From NCBI RefSeq assembly GCF_029457495.1, contig NZ_CP120361.1, positions 3,674,001-3,738,000 of the forward strand: a stretch of DNA of 64,000 nt. The letters are read 5' to 3'. A program made the translations under genes and the position numbers. The notes under the pieces were generated by a model. The model did no database searches, was not told the DNA's origin, and worked only from the letters and a program-made list of their open reading frames with translations. This DNA comes from Chelativorans sp. AA-79. Its GTDB lineage: Bacteria > Pseudomonadota > Alphaproteobacteria > Rhizobiales > Rhizobiaceae. Positions 53,526-63,707 of the stretch are shown piece after piece (position 1 is the first letter of the stretch; every line of letters begins with the position of its first letter).

Positions 53526-55454
53526 TCAACCCCGGGACAGCAACAGCGGCTCTGAGCAGTCGCGTATCGTTGCAAAGCCGACCGCCTGTTCCGCAGGTAT
53601 CGCTTTGGAAAACAGGAAGCCCTGCGCCGTCTTGCAGCCGAGCGCCCGCAGCAACTGTTGGTCGGCCTTTCTCTCCACGCCCTCGGCGACAACGTCTATC
53701 CCAAGTGCTCTTCCAACGTCGATCACCGCCTTGACCAAGAGTTGATCCTCCCGGGATTCAGCCAGGCCACAAACGAATTCCTTGTCGATTTTGACCTTGC
53801 TTATCCGTCGGTCCTTGAGCGACGCCAAGGTGGAGAAGCCGGTACCGAAGTCGTCGAGCGCGATTGAAATACCAGCGTGTGAGAGGCGCCCCAGCTTCTC
53901 GTCCGCCCTTTCCCTGTCTACCGGGGCCTCTTCAGTGATCTCAATCTCGAACATCGCCGCAGGGAGGCCCCTCGCCTTCAGGCCATCCAGTATCATGTCA
54001 TCGATATGGCCTGCGTCCAGTTCGCGTGGGGATACATTCATGGCGACACGAATTTCACGACGGCCAGAAGCCGCCAAACCATCGATGAGAGCGCAACAGC
54101 CCGCAAAGACGGTCTCGGTGAGCAGATGCAGAGTTCCGGTCTCGCGTGCTGCCGCCACGATCTCAGGTGGAGAGATGGCACCGTGCACCGGATGCGACCA
54201 CCTCAGCAAAGCTTCGAAACCGATCACGATTTCGGTCTCGATATTTATGATGGGCTGGAACCAGGGGCGGAGGTCTCCCGCCTCTATCGCGGACCGCAGA
54301 TCACGTTCGATGGATTGCCGGCGCTCGAGTTCGCGCTCAAGATGACTGTCGAAGAAACAATACTCGTTCCTTCCCCGCCGTTTGGCCGCATAGAGGGCAA
54401 CATCGGCTCGCGACAGCATCCGCGTCAGTTCCGGCTGGGCAGACTGGTAGATGCCCATGGATGCGCCAATCTGGACCGAGCCAGCACCGGGATAGGGTTC
54501 GGCGATGCTCGATATGATCGCGGAGGCAAGAGCAGCGGGAGAAACCGATTGTGCCCCCAACGAAAACAGAAGCACGAACTCGTCGCCGCCGATACGCGCC
54601 AATGTCGCTTTGGCGGGTGCCTTCCCCTTTATTCGATAAGCAATGCTGACGAGCAGTTCATCTCCGACCTTATGGCCATAAGTATCATTCACGGACTTGA
54701 AGCCATCCAGGTCGATCAACATGGCGACAAAGGGGCCGTCGGTCTTCTGAAGCCGCTCGATGGCATGTTCGAGACCCCGCCGGTTGAGGAGACCGGTAAG
54801 GTGATCCTCCCTGGAAATCCGTTCCATTTCCATCGCGGCTTGCTCCGCCTCGTGCTTGAGACGACTCGCCTCGCGAAAACGGGCTTGCCCGATAAGCGAG
54901 CCGCGAACCAGACCTCCCAGAAAGAGGAGCACCGCAAAGGTCAGAATGTAGTTCTCGAAACTTCCCCTGGCCAACAGGCAACCTGCAAGGATCAGGAGTG
55001 GCGGCGTAATGAAGTTGATCGACAGCTTGGCATAGGAATTGCCATAGGTGACAGCGCCGGCCGAAATTCCGGCGAGGATGATGAGGTGGAGCGACGACTG
55101 CGGCATCGCATAGCCGTTTGTCAGGACGGCGAGAAACGACCAGGCAAACCCGGACAGAAGTGCGAGGATGCTGTACAGGCGAAGCCGCCGTGAAACCGAC
55201 TTCAGGCCGCCTTCGAAATTTGCGTTCCCCTCCTCCGGCCGAGACAGCGCGAGCACGATCCGCGCGCCGTTTATGCCATTCACGACCAAAAACCAGATTG
55301 CAGCGGAAAACGTGTCGCCGGAAAGAACCTGCACAATCAGGATCAGGCTCGACAATGCGACGCTTATCGGCATCGACACGAAGAGACCGCTCCTCAGATC
55401 AGCAAACTGATCATGGAGGATCCTGGCTTCGAGAGAGTCTTTCCGGGCAATCAT
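53526..55454 (-). CDS. Membrane-bound GGDEF-EAL cyclic di-GMP enzyme
   Basis: 642 residues. About five to six helices in the first 185 residues (for example around 28-45, 95-112, 121-135, 150-162, 170-182) form an unclassified sensor. The GGDEF motif RIGGDEFVLLF (289-293) is intact, as is EAL in FEALLRWSHP (414-416), followed by NVSP, ITEEA, LDDFGTGFSTLASL, VKIDKEFV and VVAEGVE. No RxxD inhibitory site precedes GGDEF. It could make or degrade cyclic di-GMP. It is convergent with the LacI operon. Confidence 0.93.
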   Translation of the reverse strand: MIARKDSLEARILHDQFADLRSGLFVSMPISVALSSLILIVQVLSGDTFSAAIWFLVVNGINGARIVLALSRPEEGNANFEGGLKSVSRRLRLYSILALLSGFAWSFLAVLTNGYAMPQSSLHLIILAGISAGAVTYGNSYAKLSINFITPPLLILAGCLLARGSFENYILTFAVLLFLGGLVRGSLIGQARFREASRLKHEAEQAAMEMERISREDHLTGLLNRRGLEHAIERLQKTDGPFVAMLIDLDGFKSVNDTYGHKVGDELLVSIAYRIKGKAPAKATLARIGGDEFVLLFSLGAQSVSPAALASAIISSIAEPYPGAGSVQIGASMGIYQSAQPELTRMLSRADVALYAAKRRGRNEYCFFDSHLERELERRQSIERDLRSAIEAGDLRPWFQPIINIETEIVIGFEALLRWSHPVHGAISPPEIVAAARETGTLHLLTETVFAGCCALIDGLAASGRREIRVAMNVSPRELDAGHIDDMILDGLKARGLPAAMFEIEITEEAPVDRERADEKLGRLSHAGISIALDDFGTGFSTLASLKDRRISKVKIDKEFVCGLAESREDQLLVKAVIDVGRALGIDVVAEGVERKADQQLLRALGCKTAQGFLFSKAIPAEQAVGFATIRDCSEPLLLSRG

Positions 55455-55771
55455 TGATGACCAGCTTGCTTCGCATTTAGCGCAAACTGAAGCAGGCGCG
55501 CTGAATGACCGGTTAACGACTTCTGCGGTGTATCAACTCTTCTGGCCGAGGGGGAGCGCAATCATCTCGTCGTGGCGAGCGCCCAATCCGCATTCAATGC
55601 CGCATCGCCGGGCCGGCTGCTGTGGCTGTCGCGCGTTCTTGCGGTGGACGATCCTCTCCCCGCGGTTCTCGGAACACTGTCATGCGGCCGTTACGAGAGC
55701 AGACTAGGAAGCCCTCTTCGCCGCATTCAGCGCGGCTGATAGCCGTCACACAACTACCAAGAGGTTTCACA
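55455..55771. other. Intergenic region between the GGDEF-EAL gene and the iron-type importer
   Basis: A divergent region of about 317 bases with no credible gene; promoters of both neighbours lie here. Confidence 0.5.
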
Positions 55772-56743
55772 ATGCGCGCTCTTCTCACCGCCCTGCTCGT
55801 TGCGGCAGGCATGACGCCGGCCTTCGCGCTGGACGGAACGCTCGTTCTCTACACCAGCCAGCCCAACACCGACGCACAGCAGACCGCCGACGCCTTCATG
55901 ACGAAATATCCCGGCGTGACGGTGGAGTGGGTGCGTGACGGCACGCCACGCATCATGGCCAAGCTCGCCGCGGAGATCGAAGCGGGAGATCCGCAACCCG
56001 ATGTGCTCCTGATCGCAGACATCGTCACAATGGAGGGTCTCAAGGCCGAAGGCCGGCTGCTTCCTTTTCCGGAAGCCGAAATCGAGGGTATCGACGAGAC
56101 TCTGGTCGACACGGACAGGACCTACTTCCCGACCAAGCTGATCACGACCGGGATCGTCTACCACACCAATGCTCCGCTTGTGCCGACGAGTTGGCTCGAC
56201 CTGACCAAGCCGGAGACGAAGGGTCTGCTGGCGATGCCCAGCCCGCTGACGTCGGGCGCCGCGATGATCCATACCGTGACGCTGACCAGCAATCTCGAGG
56301 AGGGCTGGGACTACTACGCCGCGCTCGCCGAAAACGGTGCTCAGGCGTCCGGCGGCAATGGCGACGTGCTGAAGGCGGTCAGCGGGGGCGAGAAACTCTA
56401 CGGCATGATCGTGGACTTCATGCCGATCCGCGAAAAGGCAAAGGGGGCCCCTGTCGAGTTCGTGTTCCCGAAGGAAGGCGTCTCAGCCGTCACCGAGCCG
56501 GTCGCGATCCTCTCCACCGCCAAGAATCCGGAAGCCGCCAAGGCCTTCGTGAACTTTCTCCTCTCCGAGGAAGGGCAGAAGCTCGCCGTGGGGCAGGGTT
56601 ATATTCCGGCGCGCGCCGATGCGGGCCTGCCGGAAGGCTACCCGGATCGCTCGGCGATCAAAGTGCTTGATTACGATGCCGAGGCTGCCCTCAAGGACGA
56701 CATGGCCAACAAGGAACGCTTCACCGACGTGATGGGCCAGTAG
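55772..56743 (+). CDS. Iron(III)-type ABC binding protein (FbpA/AfuA-like)
   Basis: 323 residues from the ATG at 55772 with AGAGG upstream; the longer open frame upstream is not a signal sequence. MRALLTALLVAAGMTPAFA is a Sec signal. The mature part fits extracellular solute-binding family 1: LVLYTSQPNTDAQQTADAFMTKYPGVTVEWVRDG, GIVYHTNAPLVPTSWLDLTKPETKG, and AVTEPVAILSTAKNPEAAKAFVNFLLSEEG. Members bind ferric ion, phosphonates or similar anions. Confidence 0.87.
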   Translation: MRALLTALLVAAGMTPAFALDGTLVLYTSQPNTDAQQTADAFMTKYPGVTVEWVRDGTPRIMAKLAAEIEAGDPQPDVLLIADIVTMEGLKAEGRLLPFPEAEIEGIDETLVDTDRTYFPTKLITTGIVYHTNAPLVPTSWLDLTKPETKGLLAMPSPLTSGAAMIHTVTLTSNLEEGWDYYAALAENGAQASGGNGDVLKAVSGGEKLYGMIVDFMPIREKAKGAPVEFVFPKEGVSAVTEPVAILSTAKNPEAAKAFVNFLLSEEGQKLAVGQGYIPARADAGLPEGYPDRSAIKVLDYDAEAALKDDMANKERFTDVMGQ

Positions 56744-56778
56744 GAAGCCTCGGCGGTCCACCGCCGCCGGCATTGTGA

Positions 56779-58527
56779 ATGTCTTCGCTTCCCGACTCTC
56801 TTCCAGGGCGCCCCGCATTCCAGCCTTTGAGCAGGTTGCGGGGCACACGCTCGTGGAGAACCGCAGGGCCAGGCTTGGCAGGTCTGGTGGTGATCGCGGT
56901 GATCGCGCTGTTGAGCCTGCTGCCGACCGGAAGGCTGCTTCTCGCGGCCATCGCACCCGGCGGCGAGCTGGATCTCACCACCTTCCTGGACAGGCTGGGG
57001 AAACCCTCCACGCTCCGGGCGGCCTGGAACACGCTCGACACTGCATTCCTGGGAGCCGTGCTCGCCGTCGCGATCGGCGCACCATTCGCCGTCGCCGTCG
57101 CACTTACCGATCTGCCGTCGCGAAAGACATTGGGTTTCCTGCTCCTGCTGCCGCTCATCATCGCGCCACAGGTCATGGCACTTTCGTGGCTGCACCTGAC
57201 CGGCCCTTCAAGCACGCTTCTGAACCTTCTCGGTGTGGCACCTCCCCCCGGAACCCCCAACCCGATGCTCGGCCGAGGCGGCATCATCCTTCTTTACGGC
57301 ATACAGCACGCACCCATCGTCTTTGTGACGCTGCGCGCCGGCCTCGTCGGCATCCCTGGTGATCTGGTCGAGGCGGCCCGGGCATCCGGCGCGGGAGCGA
57401 CGAGGGCTTTTCTGACAATTGTCGCGCCGCTCATGCGGCCCTGGCTGGCCGCGGCCGGAGCGCTCGCCTTCGTGTCCGGGATCGGGAATTTCGGCATCCC
57501 CGCGCTGCTCGGCTTACCGGTAAACTACCTGACCCTTTCGACGCTGATCTATCGCCAGATGTCGAGCTTCGGCCCGGGCGTGCTTCCGCAGATGGCGAGC
57601 CTTTCAGTGCTGATCGCCATGCTGGCGCTGGTGGGCATCGCCATGCAGGGTGTCGCTTTGCGAGGGCATCGCGCACGCTACGCCACCGGCAAGGCGACAC
57701 GGTTTGCGCTCGGTCGCTGGCGCGTTCCGCTGACCGCCGTCTGTTGGGCGATGCTGACGGCGATACTCCTGCTGCCGGGGTTGGCACTGGTGACGACTTC
57801 CGTCGTGCCGGCCTTCGGCGTTCCGCTGACATTCCAGACCTTCACGCTCGTCAATTTCGAAGAAGTGCTGATGCGGCAGGCCTCGACAATGCGCGCATTC
57901 CGGAATTCCGCTTCGCTTGCCGGCGCCGCCGCCCTTATCCTCTCGCTGGGCACAATACCCGTGGCCATGGTGATGGAGCGCTTCAGCACACGCAACCGCA
58001 AGCTCCTTCACGCGACCGCCGAATTGCCCTACGCGCTGCCCGGTGTCGTGCTGGCGATCGCCTGCATCCTCCTTTTCCTGCGCCCCCTGCCGCTCATCGG
58101 CAGTCTTTATGCGACAGCATGGATCATCCTGATCGCATATCTGATGCGGTTCCTGATTCTTGCCATGAAGCCGGTTGCGAGCGCAGTTGCACAGATCCCT
58201 CCGGAACTCGACGAAGCGGCAGCCGTCTTCGGCGCGTCACCGCTTCGCCGGATCCTTTCCATCAGCGCCCCGCTGGCGGCGCCCGCGGCAGTAGCCGGTG
58301 CACTGCTTGTGTTCATGAGCGCGTTCAATGAACTGACCGTCTCAGCCCTGTTGTGGTCCAGCGGCAACGAGACGCTCGGGGTCGTTCTCTTCAGCCTGGA
58401 AGAAGCCGGCCTCGCCACCCATGCGGCTGCGATAGCGGTCGCGACCGTCGTGGTGGTCGTCGCTCTTCTCGCGGCGCTCGACAGGCTCGCGGGCAGACTG
58501 CCGTCAGGCGTGCTGCCCTGGCGCTGA
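56779..58527 (+). CDS. FbpB-type ABC permease with two fused permease domains
   Basis: 582 residues with two homologous permease halves of about six helices each. The coupling loops are in GDLVEAARASGAGATRAFLTIVAPL (first half) and PPELDEAAAVFGASPLRRILSISAPLAAP (second half). This duplicated type is standard for ferric or phosphonate/thiamine-class importers. It begins 35 bases after the binding-protein stop. Its stop lies one base from the end of the convergent ATPase gene. Confidence 0.92.
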   Translation: MSSLPDSLPGRPAFQPLSRLRGTRSWRTAGPGLAGLVVIAVIALLSLLPTGRLLLAAIAPGGELDLTTFLDRLGKPSTLRAAWNTLDTAFLGAVLAVAIGAPFAVAVALTDLPSRKTLGFLLLLPLIIAPQVMALSWLHLTGPSSTLLNLLGVAPPPGTPNPMLGRGGIILLYGIQHAPIVFVTLRAGLVGIPGDLVEAARASGAGATRAFLTIVAPLMRPWLAAAGALAFVSGIGNFGIPALLGLPVNYLTLSTLIYRQMSSFGPGVLPQMASLSVLIAMLALVGIAMQGVALRGHRARYATGKATRFALGRWRVPLTAVCWAMLTAILLLPGLALVTTSVVPAFGVPLTFQTFTLVNFEEVLMRQASTMRAFRNSASLAGAAALILSLGTIPVAMVMERFSTRNRKLLHATAELPYALPGVVLAIACILLFLRPLPLIGSLYATAWIILIAYLMRFLILAMKPVASAVAQIPPELDEAAAVFGASPLRRILSISAPLAAPAAVAGALLVFMSAFNELTVSALLWSSGNETLGVVLFSLEEAGLATHAAAIAVATVVVVVALLAALDRLAGRLPSGVLPWR

Positions 58528-58528
58528 G

Positions 58529-59575
58529 CTATGGCGCCGGGACGACCCATGCGTCGGTGACTGCCACATGCATCATGCAACCGACCGGCGGCGCATCCAC
58601 GCAATCGAGGACCACACTGTGATCTGATCCGGATATCTGCAGACGCACTTCGTGGACAGGCCCTCGATAGATCGACGAAATCACCCTCGCCTGCATGCCT
58701 TCGGCGGCAAGCTTCAGCCCTTCCGGGCGCAAAAGCACACACGCGCGCCCCCTTCGCGCCGTGTCGGTGGTGCGGGCGGCAAACCGGTGTCCGGCAACCT
58801 CCAGCATCGCCAGACCACCGGACGTCCCCACCAACTCACCTTCGAGAATGGTGCTGCGGCCAACGAAACCCGCTACCTTCTCGTGCACCGGGGAACCGTA
58901 GATCTCCGTCGGCGGTGCGATCTGGAGGATGCGCCCGCCATCCATGACGGCGATGCGATCCGAAAGTGCGAGCGCTTCGGCCTGGTCGTGGGTGACGTAG
59001 ATCATCGTCGCGCCCGTTCTGCGATGGATGCCGCGAAACACCTCCACCATTGCGGCGCGCAGATGCATGTCCAGATTGGCAAGCGGCTCATCGAACAGGA
59101 TGATCTTCGATTCCGCGATCAGGCACCGTGCAAGGGCGACGCGCTGTCGCTGACCTCCCGAAAGCTCTTCGATGCGCCGTGTCCCGTACCCATCAAGCCC
59201 GACGGTCGCCAGCACGTCACGAACCCGCCTCCCCCGCTCGGATCTCGCGACTCCTCTGGCGGTCAACGCATAGGCGACATTACCCTCGACATCCATATGC
59301 GGCCATAGCGCATAGGACTGGAACACCACACCCACACCACGCCTTTCCGGCGGCACCTGGCTCGAAGGATCCGCGATCGTCTCGCCATCGAACATCACGC
59401 GCCCCCCATCGGGCGGCTCGAATCCTGCCACCAGGCGCAGCAGCGTTGTCTTGCCGCATCCCGAAGGGCCAAGCAGGGAGGTGAACGAGCCCGCCGGGAA
59501 ATCGAGGGAGATGTCGTCGAGCGCGACCGTTCTTCCGAAACGGCGCGTCATTTCTTCAAGCCGAATATCGATCAT
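58529..59575 (-). CDS. ABC transporter ATPase, FbpC/PotA type
   Basis: 348 residues starting MIDIRLEEMTRRFGRTVALDDISL. Walker A GPSGCGKTTLLRLV, signature [16 protein letters not shown], Walker B IILFDEPLANLD, switch His YVTHDQAEAL, plus a TOBE-like C-terminal extension (LLRPEGLKL and RVISSIYRGPVHEV). It is presumably the motor of the neighbouring FbpB-like permease, although it lies on the opposite strand, tail to tail, an unusual order for one importer. Confidence 0.92.
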   Translation of the reverse strand: MIDIRLEEMTRRFGRTVALDDISLDFPAGSFTSLLGPSGCGKTTLLRLVAGFEPPDGGRVMFDGETIADPSSQVPPERRGVGVVFQSYALWPHMDVEGNVAYALTARGVARSERGRRVRDVLATVGLDGYGTRRIEELSGGQRQRVALARCLIAESKIILFDEPLANLDMHLRAAMVEVFRGIHRRTGATMIYVTHDQAEALALSDRIAVMDGGRILQIAPPTEIYGSPVHEKVAGFVGRSTILEGELVGTSGGLAMLEVAGHRFAARTTDTARRGRACVLLRPEGLKLAAEGMQARVISSIYRGPVHEVRLQISGSDHSVVLDCVDAPPVGCMMHVAVTDAWVVPAP

Positions 59576-59693
59576 GGCGGTTCTCTGCCACCGCTCCATG
59601 ACAGAATGATTGCAGCATCGTCGAATACGACAAAGCCTTCGGGCGGGTGACGATATGGTGGACCTCGTGACAAAACCGCTACTCCTCCACCTA

Positions 59694-60739
59694 GAGCCTT
59701 TCAGGTTTTGACGGAAGCGTATCCTGCATTGACGAAGTAGTTGCTGCATTCACTGGGCTGGATTAAGGAGACGAGGCCGCCGATGTGCCGCCATGTCTCC
59801 TCGATGGTCCGCTTCTGAGCCGCGCGCATCCAATGCTTGATCTTGGCGAAGGCCTGCTCGATCGGATTGAGGTCGGGCGAGTATGGGGGCAGATACCAGA
59901 GCCTTGCGCCGGCGGCTTTGATCATCTGCCGGACGGCGGCCGACTTGTGCGAGCCGAGATTGTCCATGACGACGATGTCGCCCGGTTCAAGCACCGGCAC
60001 GAGCTGCTGCTCGACATAGGCGCGGAAGCACTGGCCGTTGATCGGTCCATCGAAGACGCAAGGCGCCGTCAGCCGGTCATGGCGCAAAGCGCCGAGGAAG
60101 GTCAGCGTGCGCCAGTGGCCGTGCGGGGCAAAGCCGCGCAGGCGCTTGCCGCGTGGTCCCCAGCCCCGCAGCGGCGCCATGTTGGTCTTGATCCAGGTCT
60201 CGTCGATGAACACCAGCCGTGTCGGATCGAGACCGGACTGCCAAGAACGCCAGCGTTGCCGCCGGCGGGCGATGTCGGCACGAGCCTGCTCAAGGGCGAA
60301 CAGCGTTTTTTGAACCGAAGCCCCTCGCGGCGCAGGAACCGCCACACCGTATCGTGCGACACCTTCACGCCGCGCGCCGCCAGCTCTTCCTTCAGCTTGT
60401 GCAGCGACAGATGCGGCGTCTGGCTGATCCGCTCGGCGATGAAGGCACGGTGCGGCTCCAGCACGCGCTTGCGGTGCCCGCCCATCTTGCCCGGCGCCAC
60501 AGACCCGCTCGCACGGTAGCGCTGAGACCACTTCACCGCCGACGAGACGGCAACGCCGAAACGAGCCGCCACCGACCGGCAGCTCTCGCCGGCCTCGACC
60601 GCCCCAACAACACGTTCACGCAGATCATTCGAAAGAGGTCGCGTCATCCCATGCTGGCCTCCACTCCAGCCAGCATCTTGAATCACAAAACCTCCGAAAT
60701 CGGAATCCCCCTTCGATTCAGACACAACCGGAACCGCTC
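59694..60739 (-). mobile_element. IS630-family insertion sequence
   Basis: About 1,046 bases, bounded by TA at 59692-59693 and 60740-60741, the IS630 target duplication. The ends are imperfect inverted repeats: GAGCCTTTCAGGTTTTGACG at the left, and the complement of the right reads GAGCGGTTCCGGTTGTGTCT. It contains one transposase gene in two frames. It lies between the FbpC-type ATPase and the inositol-phosphatase-type gene. Confidence 0.85.
59701..60647 (-). CDS. IS630 transposase made by -1 frameshifting
   Basis: The first frame starts at 60647 ([20 protein letters not shown]) with a helix-turn-helix and a Myb-like segment, ending its similarity at RFKKR. At the run of six A (60306-60311 on this strand) a -1 shift continues as [16 protein letters not shown]. 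The DDE residues follow: [23 protein letters not shown], and [18 protein letters not shown]. The full fused product would be about 315 residues. A slippery A-run is typical of IS630-family programmed frameshifts, so the gene is probably intact. Confidence 0.82.
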
Positions 60740-60741
60740 TA

Positions 60742-60896
60742 GTACGACTCGGACTGGTTGAAGCAGAACGACATCGATATCGGGCCTTGTCGGGACGTGC
60801 TCGAAACCTTCCTGGACACCGGCGAATTCAACGCGGCACGCTTGTTCGCGGATCGCGCATGGAGCTTTTTGCAGGCGGAGCCGTCTACGGCATCGA
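60742..60896 (+). other. Unidentified coding-like remnant beside the IS
   Basis: Directly right of the IS, one plus-strand frame reads DSDWLKQNDIDIGPCRDVLE and TFLDTGEFNAARLFADRAWSFLQAE, a composition that looks like the end of a real protein. It has no start and runs into the antisense of the following gene. I do not recognise it; it may be a stump left by the insertion. Confidence 0.3.
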
Positions 60897-61766
60897 TCAT
60901 GCCTTCAAAGGCGCAAATGCTCCTCCCGAAATGGCTGGCAACAGGCCGAGAGTGCGGCCTATCTCGCGCCAGCTCACCTCGCTGGCAGCCAGCAGAAGCC
61001 GCCCCTCGGTCATCGATGGACGATAGCCAATCCCTGGCAGGATGGCGGCGTGACCGCCTGCCTCCTGATGAATGAGATGGCCGGCCACATGATCCCACGG
61101 TTGCAGCGAAGCGTTCATGACGAAGTCGATGCTCCCCTGGGCCAGAAGCCGGTATTCGTAGGCCGAACACCGGTAGTTCGTCACCCGCCGAAAGGCCGGC
61201 AGGTTGGGTGCGATCACGGCCTGCTCATGCGGTGCCAGCTGCGGCAGGCAGACCACGCCCGACATGTCGGCAATCGGCCGCGGCGGAGCAACTTCCAGCC
61301 GGCGGCGTGCGCCATCCGGGGCGACATGCCAGGCTCCGCCGCCACGCCGCGCGAGGATGAAATCGGCGGTCAAGGGATAGTGGATGAGGCCGGCAATCGG
61401 TTCATCGCCCACCACCAAGCCAACCATCATGCCGAAGATCGGTAGGCCATTGGCAAAGTTCCACGTGCCGTCGACCGGATCGATGACGATCGCAAGCGGG
61501 GCTGCACCGATCCGGCCAAGCCGATCCGGATCGGAAGAAACAGCTTCCTCGCCGATCACGGTCGCGCCGGGGAAGCGACGGGCAAGCGCCTCCGAAAGCA
61601 TGCGCTCGGCACCGAGATCAGCATCCGTCACCAGGTCGTCGGCGGTCGTCTTGGCTCGCACCTCACCGCTTTGAAGCCTCAGGAACCGAGGCAGTACCTC
61701 CTCGAGCGCCGCCGCCCGCATGTCGGCCATCACCGATTCCAGGTCTGCATCGGAAATTGGCGTCAA
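60897..61766 (-). CDS. Inositol-monophosphatase-family enzyme
   Basis: 289 residues. Metal-binding motifs are in order: IGEEAV (about 71-76), IDPVDGTWNFANG (95-107) and the C-terminal WDHVAGH (224-230). The family cleaves inositol, histidinol or 3'-phosphoadenosine phosphates with Mg. Its ATG overlaps the stop of the glycerophosphodiesterase gene (ATGA), so it is the last gene of the ugp-like operon and may dephosphorylate a glycerophosphate or inositol phosphate released there. Confidence 0.92.
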   Translation of the reverse strand: MTPISDADLESVMADMRAAALEEVLPRFLRLQSGEVRAKTTADDLVTDADLGAERMLSEALARRFPGATVIGEEAVSSDPDRLGRIGAAPLAIVIDPVDGTWNFANGLPIFGMMVGLVVGDEPIAGLIHYPLTADFILARRGGGAWHVAPDGARRRLEVAPPRPIADMSGVVCLPQLAPHEQAVIAPNLPAFRRVTNYRCSAYEYRLLAQGSIDFVMNASLQPWDHVAGHLIHQEAGGHAAILPGIGYRPSMTEGRLLLAASEVSWREIGRTLGLLPAISGGAFAPLKA

Positions 61767-62588
61767 CGGCCGGTCTCCCGAAGATAGGACTGAAGCGCCT
61801 CGGGCGCGTCGGTCTGGATGACGCTGACGCCCGCATCAATGAGTCGCCCCCAAACTTGGGTAGGATCGGCAAGAGCAGCACTGTCCGTCAAGCCGCAGCA
61901 GGAAACCGGATCGAGCGTGTTGACCCAGATCGCGATGCGGGCATCGGCAAAGCGCAGTTTGCGCTCGGCAATGGTTTCGATCCTGTCGAACTTGGTTTCG
62001 CACATGAAGGGCGCCATGGCCTCAAGCACGTCGGTCAGCTCCGCCGCGTTGCCGTTCGCAAAGCGCGCCATGGCCATGAAAGGCACGCCGCGCATGTCCC
62101 CCATCCCGGCGAGCCATTGCCGCGCCTCGGAGCTGTCCACGCGCGCCTTGACGTCCACCTGGGACCCCATGCCCATATCCACCACGTCTGTTATGACGCG
62201 CGGCATCAGATCGCGGTCCTTCAAATCCAGATCCACGAAGATGCGCCCTCGCGCGACCTCCAGCGCCTCGCGCAAAGTCGGGATGGTGGCACTCGTCGTC
62301 GCCCGCCCTTCCCCACCATCGGCCTCGCGCAGGCGGATGGCCTTCAGCTCCGCGATCCCGAGGCGTTCGGCCACCTCTGCGCGGCCCGCCATGCGCTCGA
62401 GCGTCTCGTCATGCATCAGGAACAGGTGCCCGTCGGCGCTTTGCCTGACGTCGATCTCGACAATCTCATAACCCGCCGCAATGGCATTCTCGATGGCCTC
62501 AACGCTGTTTTCGGATGCGGCATGCCACGCGCCGCGATGGGCCGCGATGGCGCATCCCCGCTTGGGATCAGCGATGAAGTCGACGTAG

Positions 62589-62596
<8 letters not shown>
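61763..62596 (-). CDS. ugpQ: Glycerophosphodiester phosphodiesterase
   Basis: 277 residues, starting MSDYVDFIADPKRG; the upstream in-frame part overlaps the ATPase gene and is not real. The GDPD catalytic motif is present: IAAHRGAWHAASENS (His 20, Arg 21), IVEIDVRQS and LMHDETLERM (His 62). It splits glycerophosphodiesters into an alcohol and glycerol-3-phosphate in the cytoplasm. The start overlaps the ATPase stop by 8 bases. Confidence 0.92.
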
Positions 62597-63703
<1,107 letters not shown>

Positions 63704-63707
<4 letters not shown>

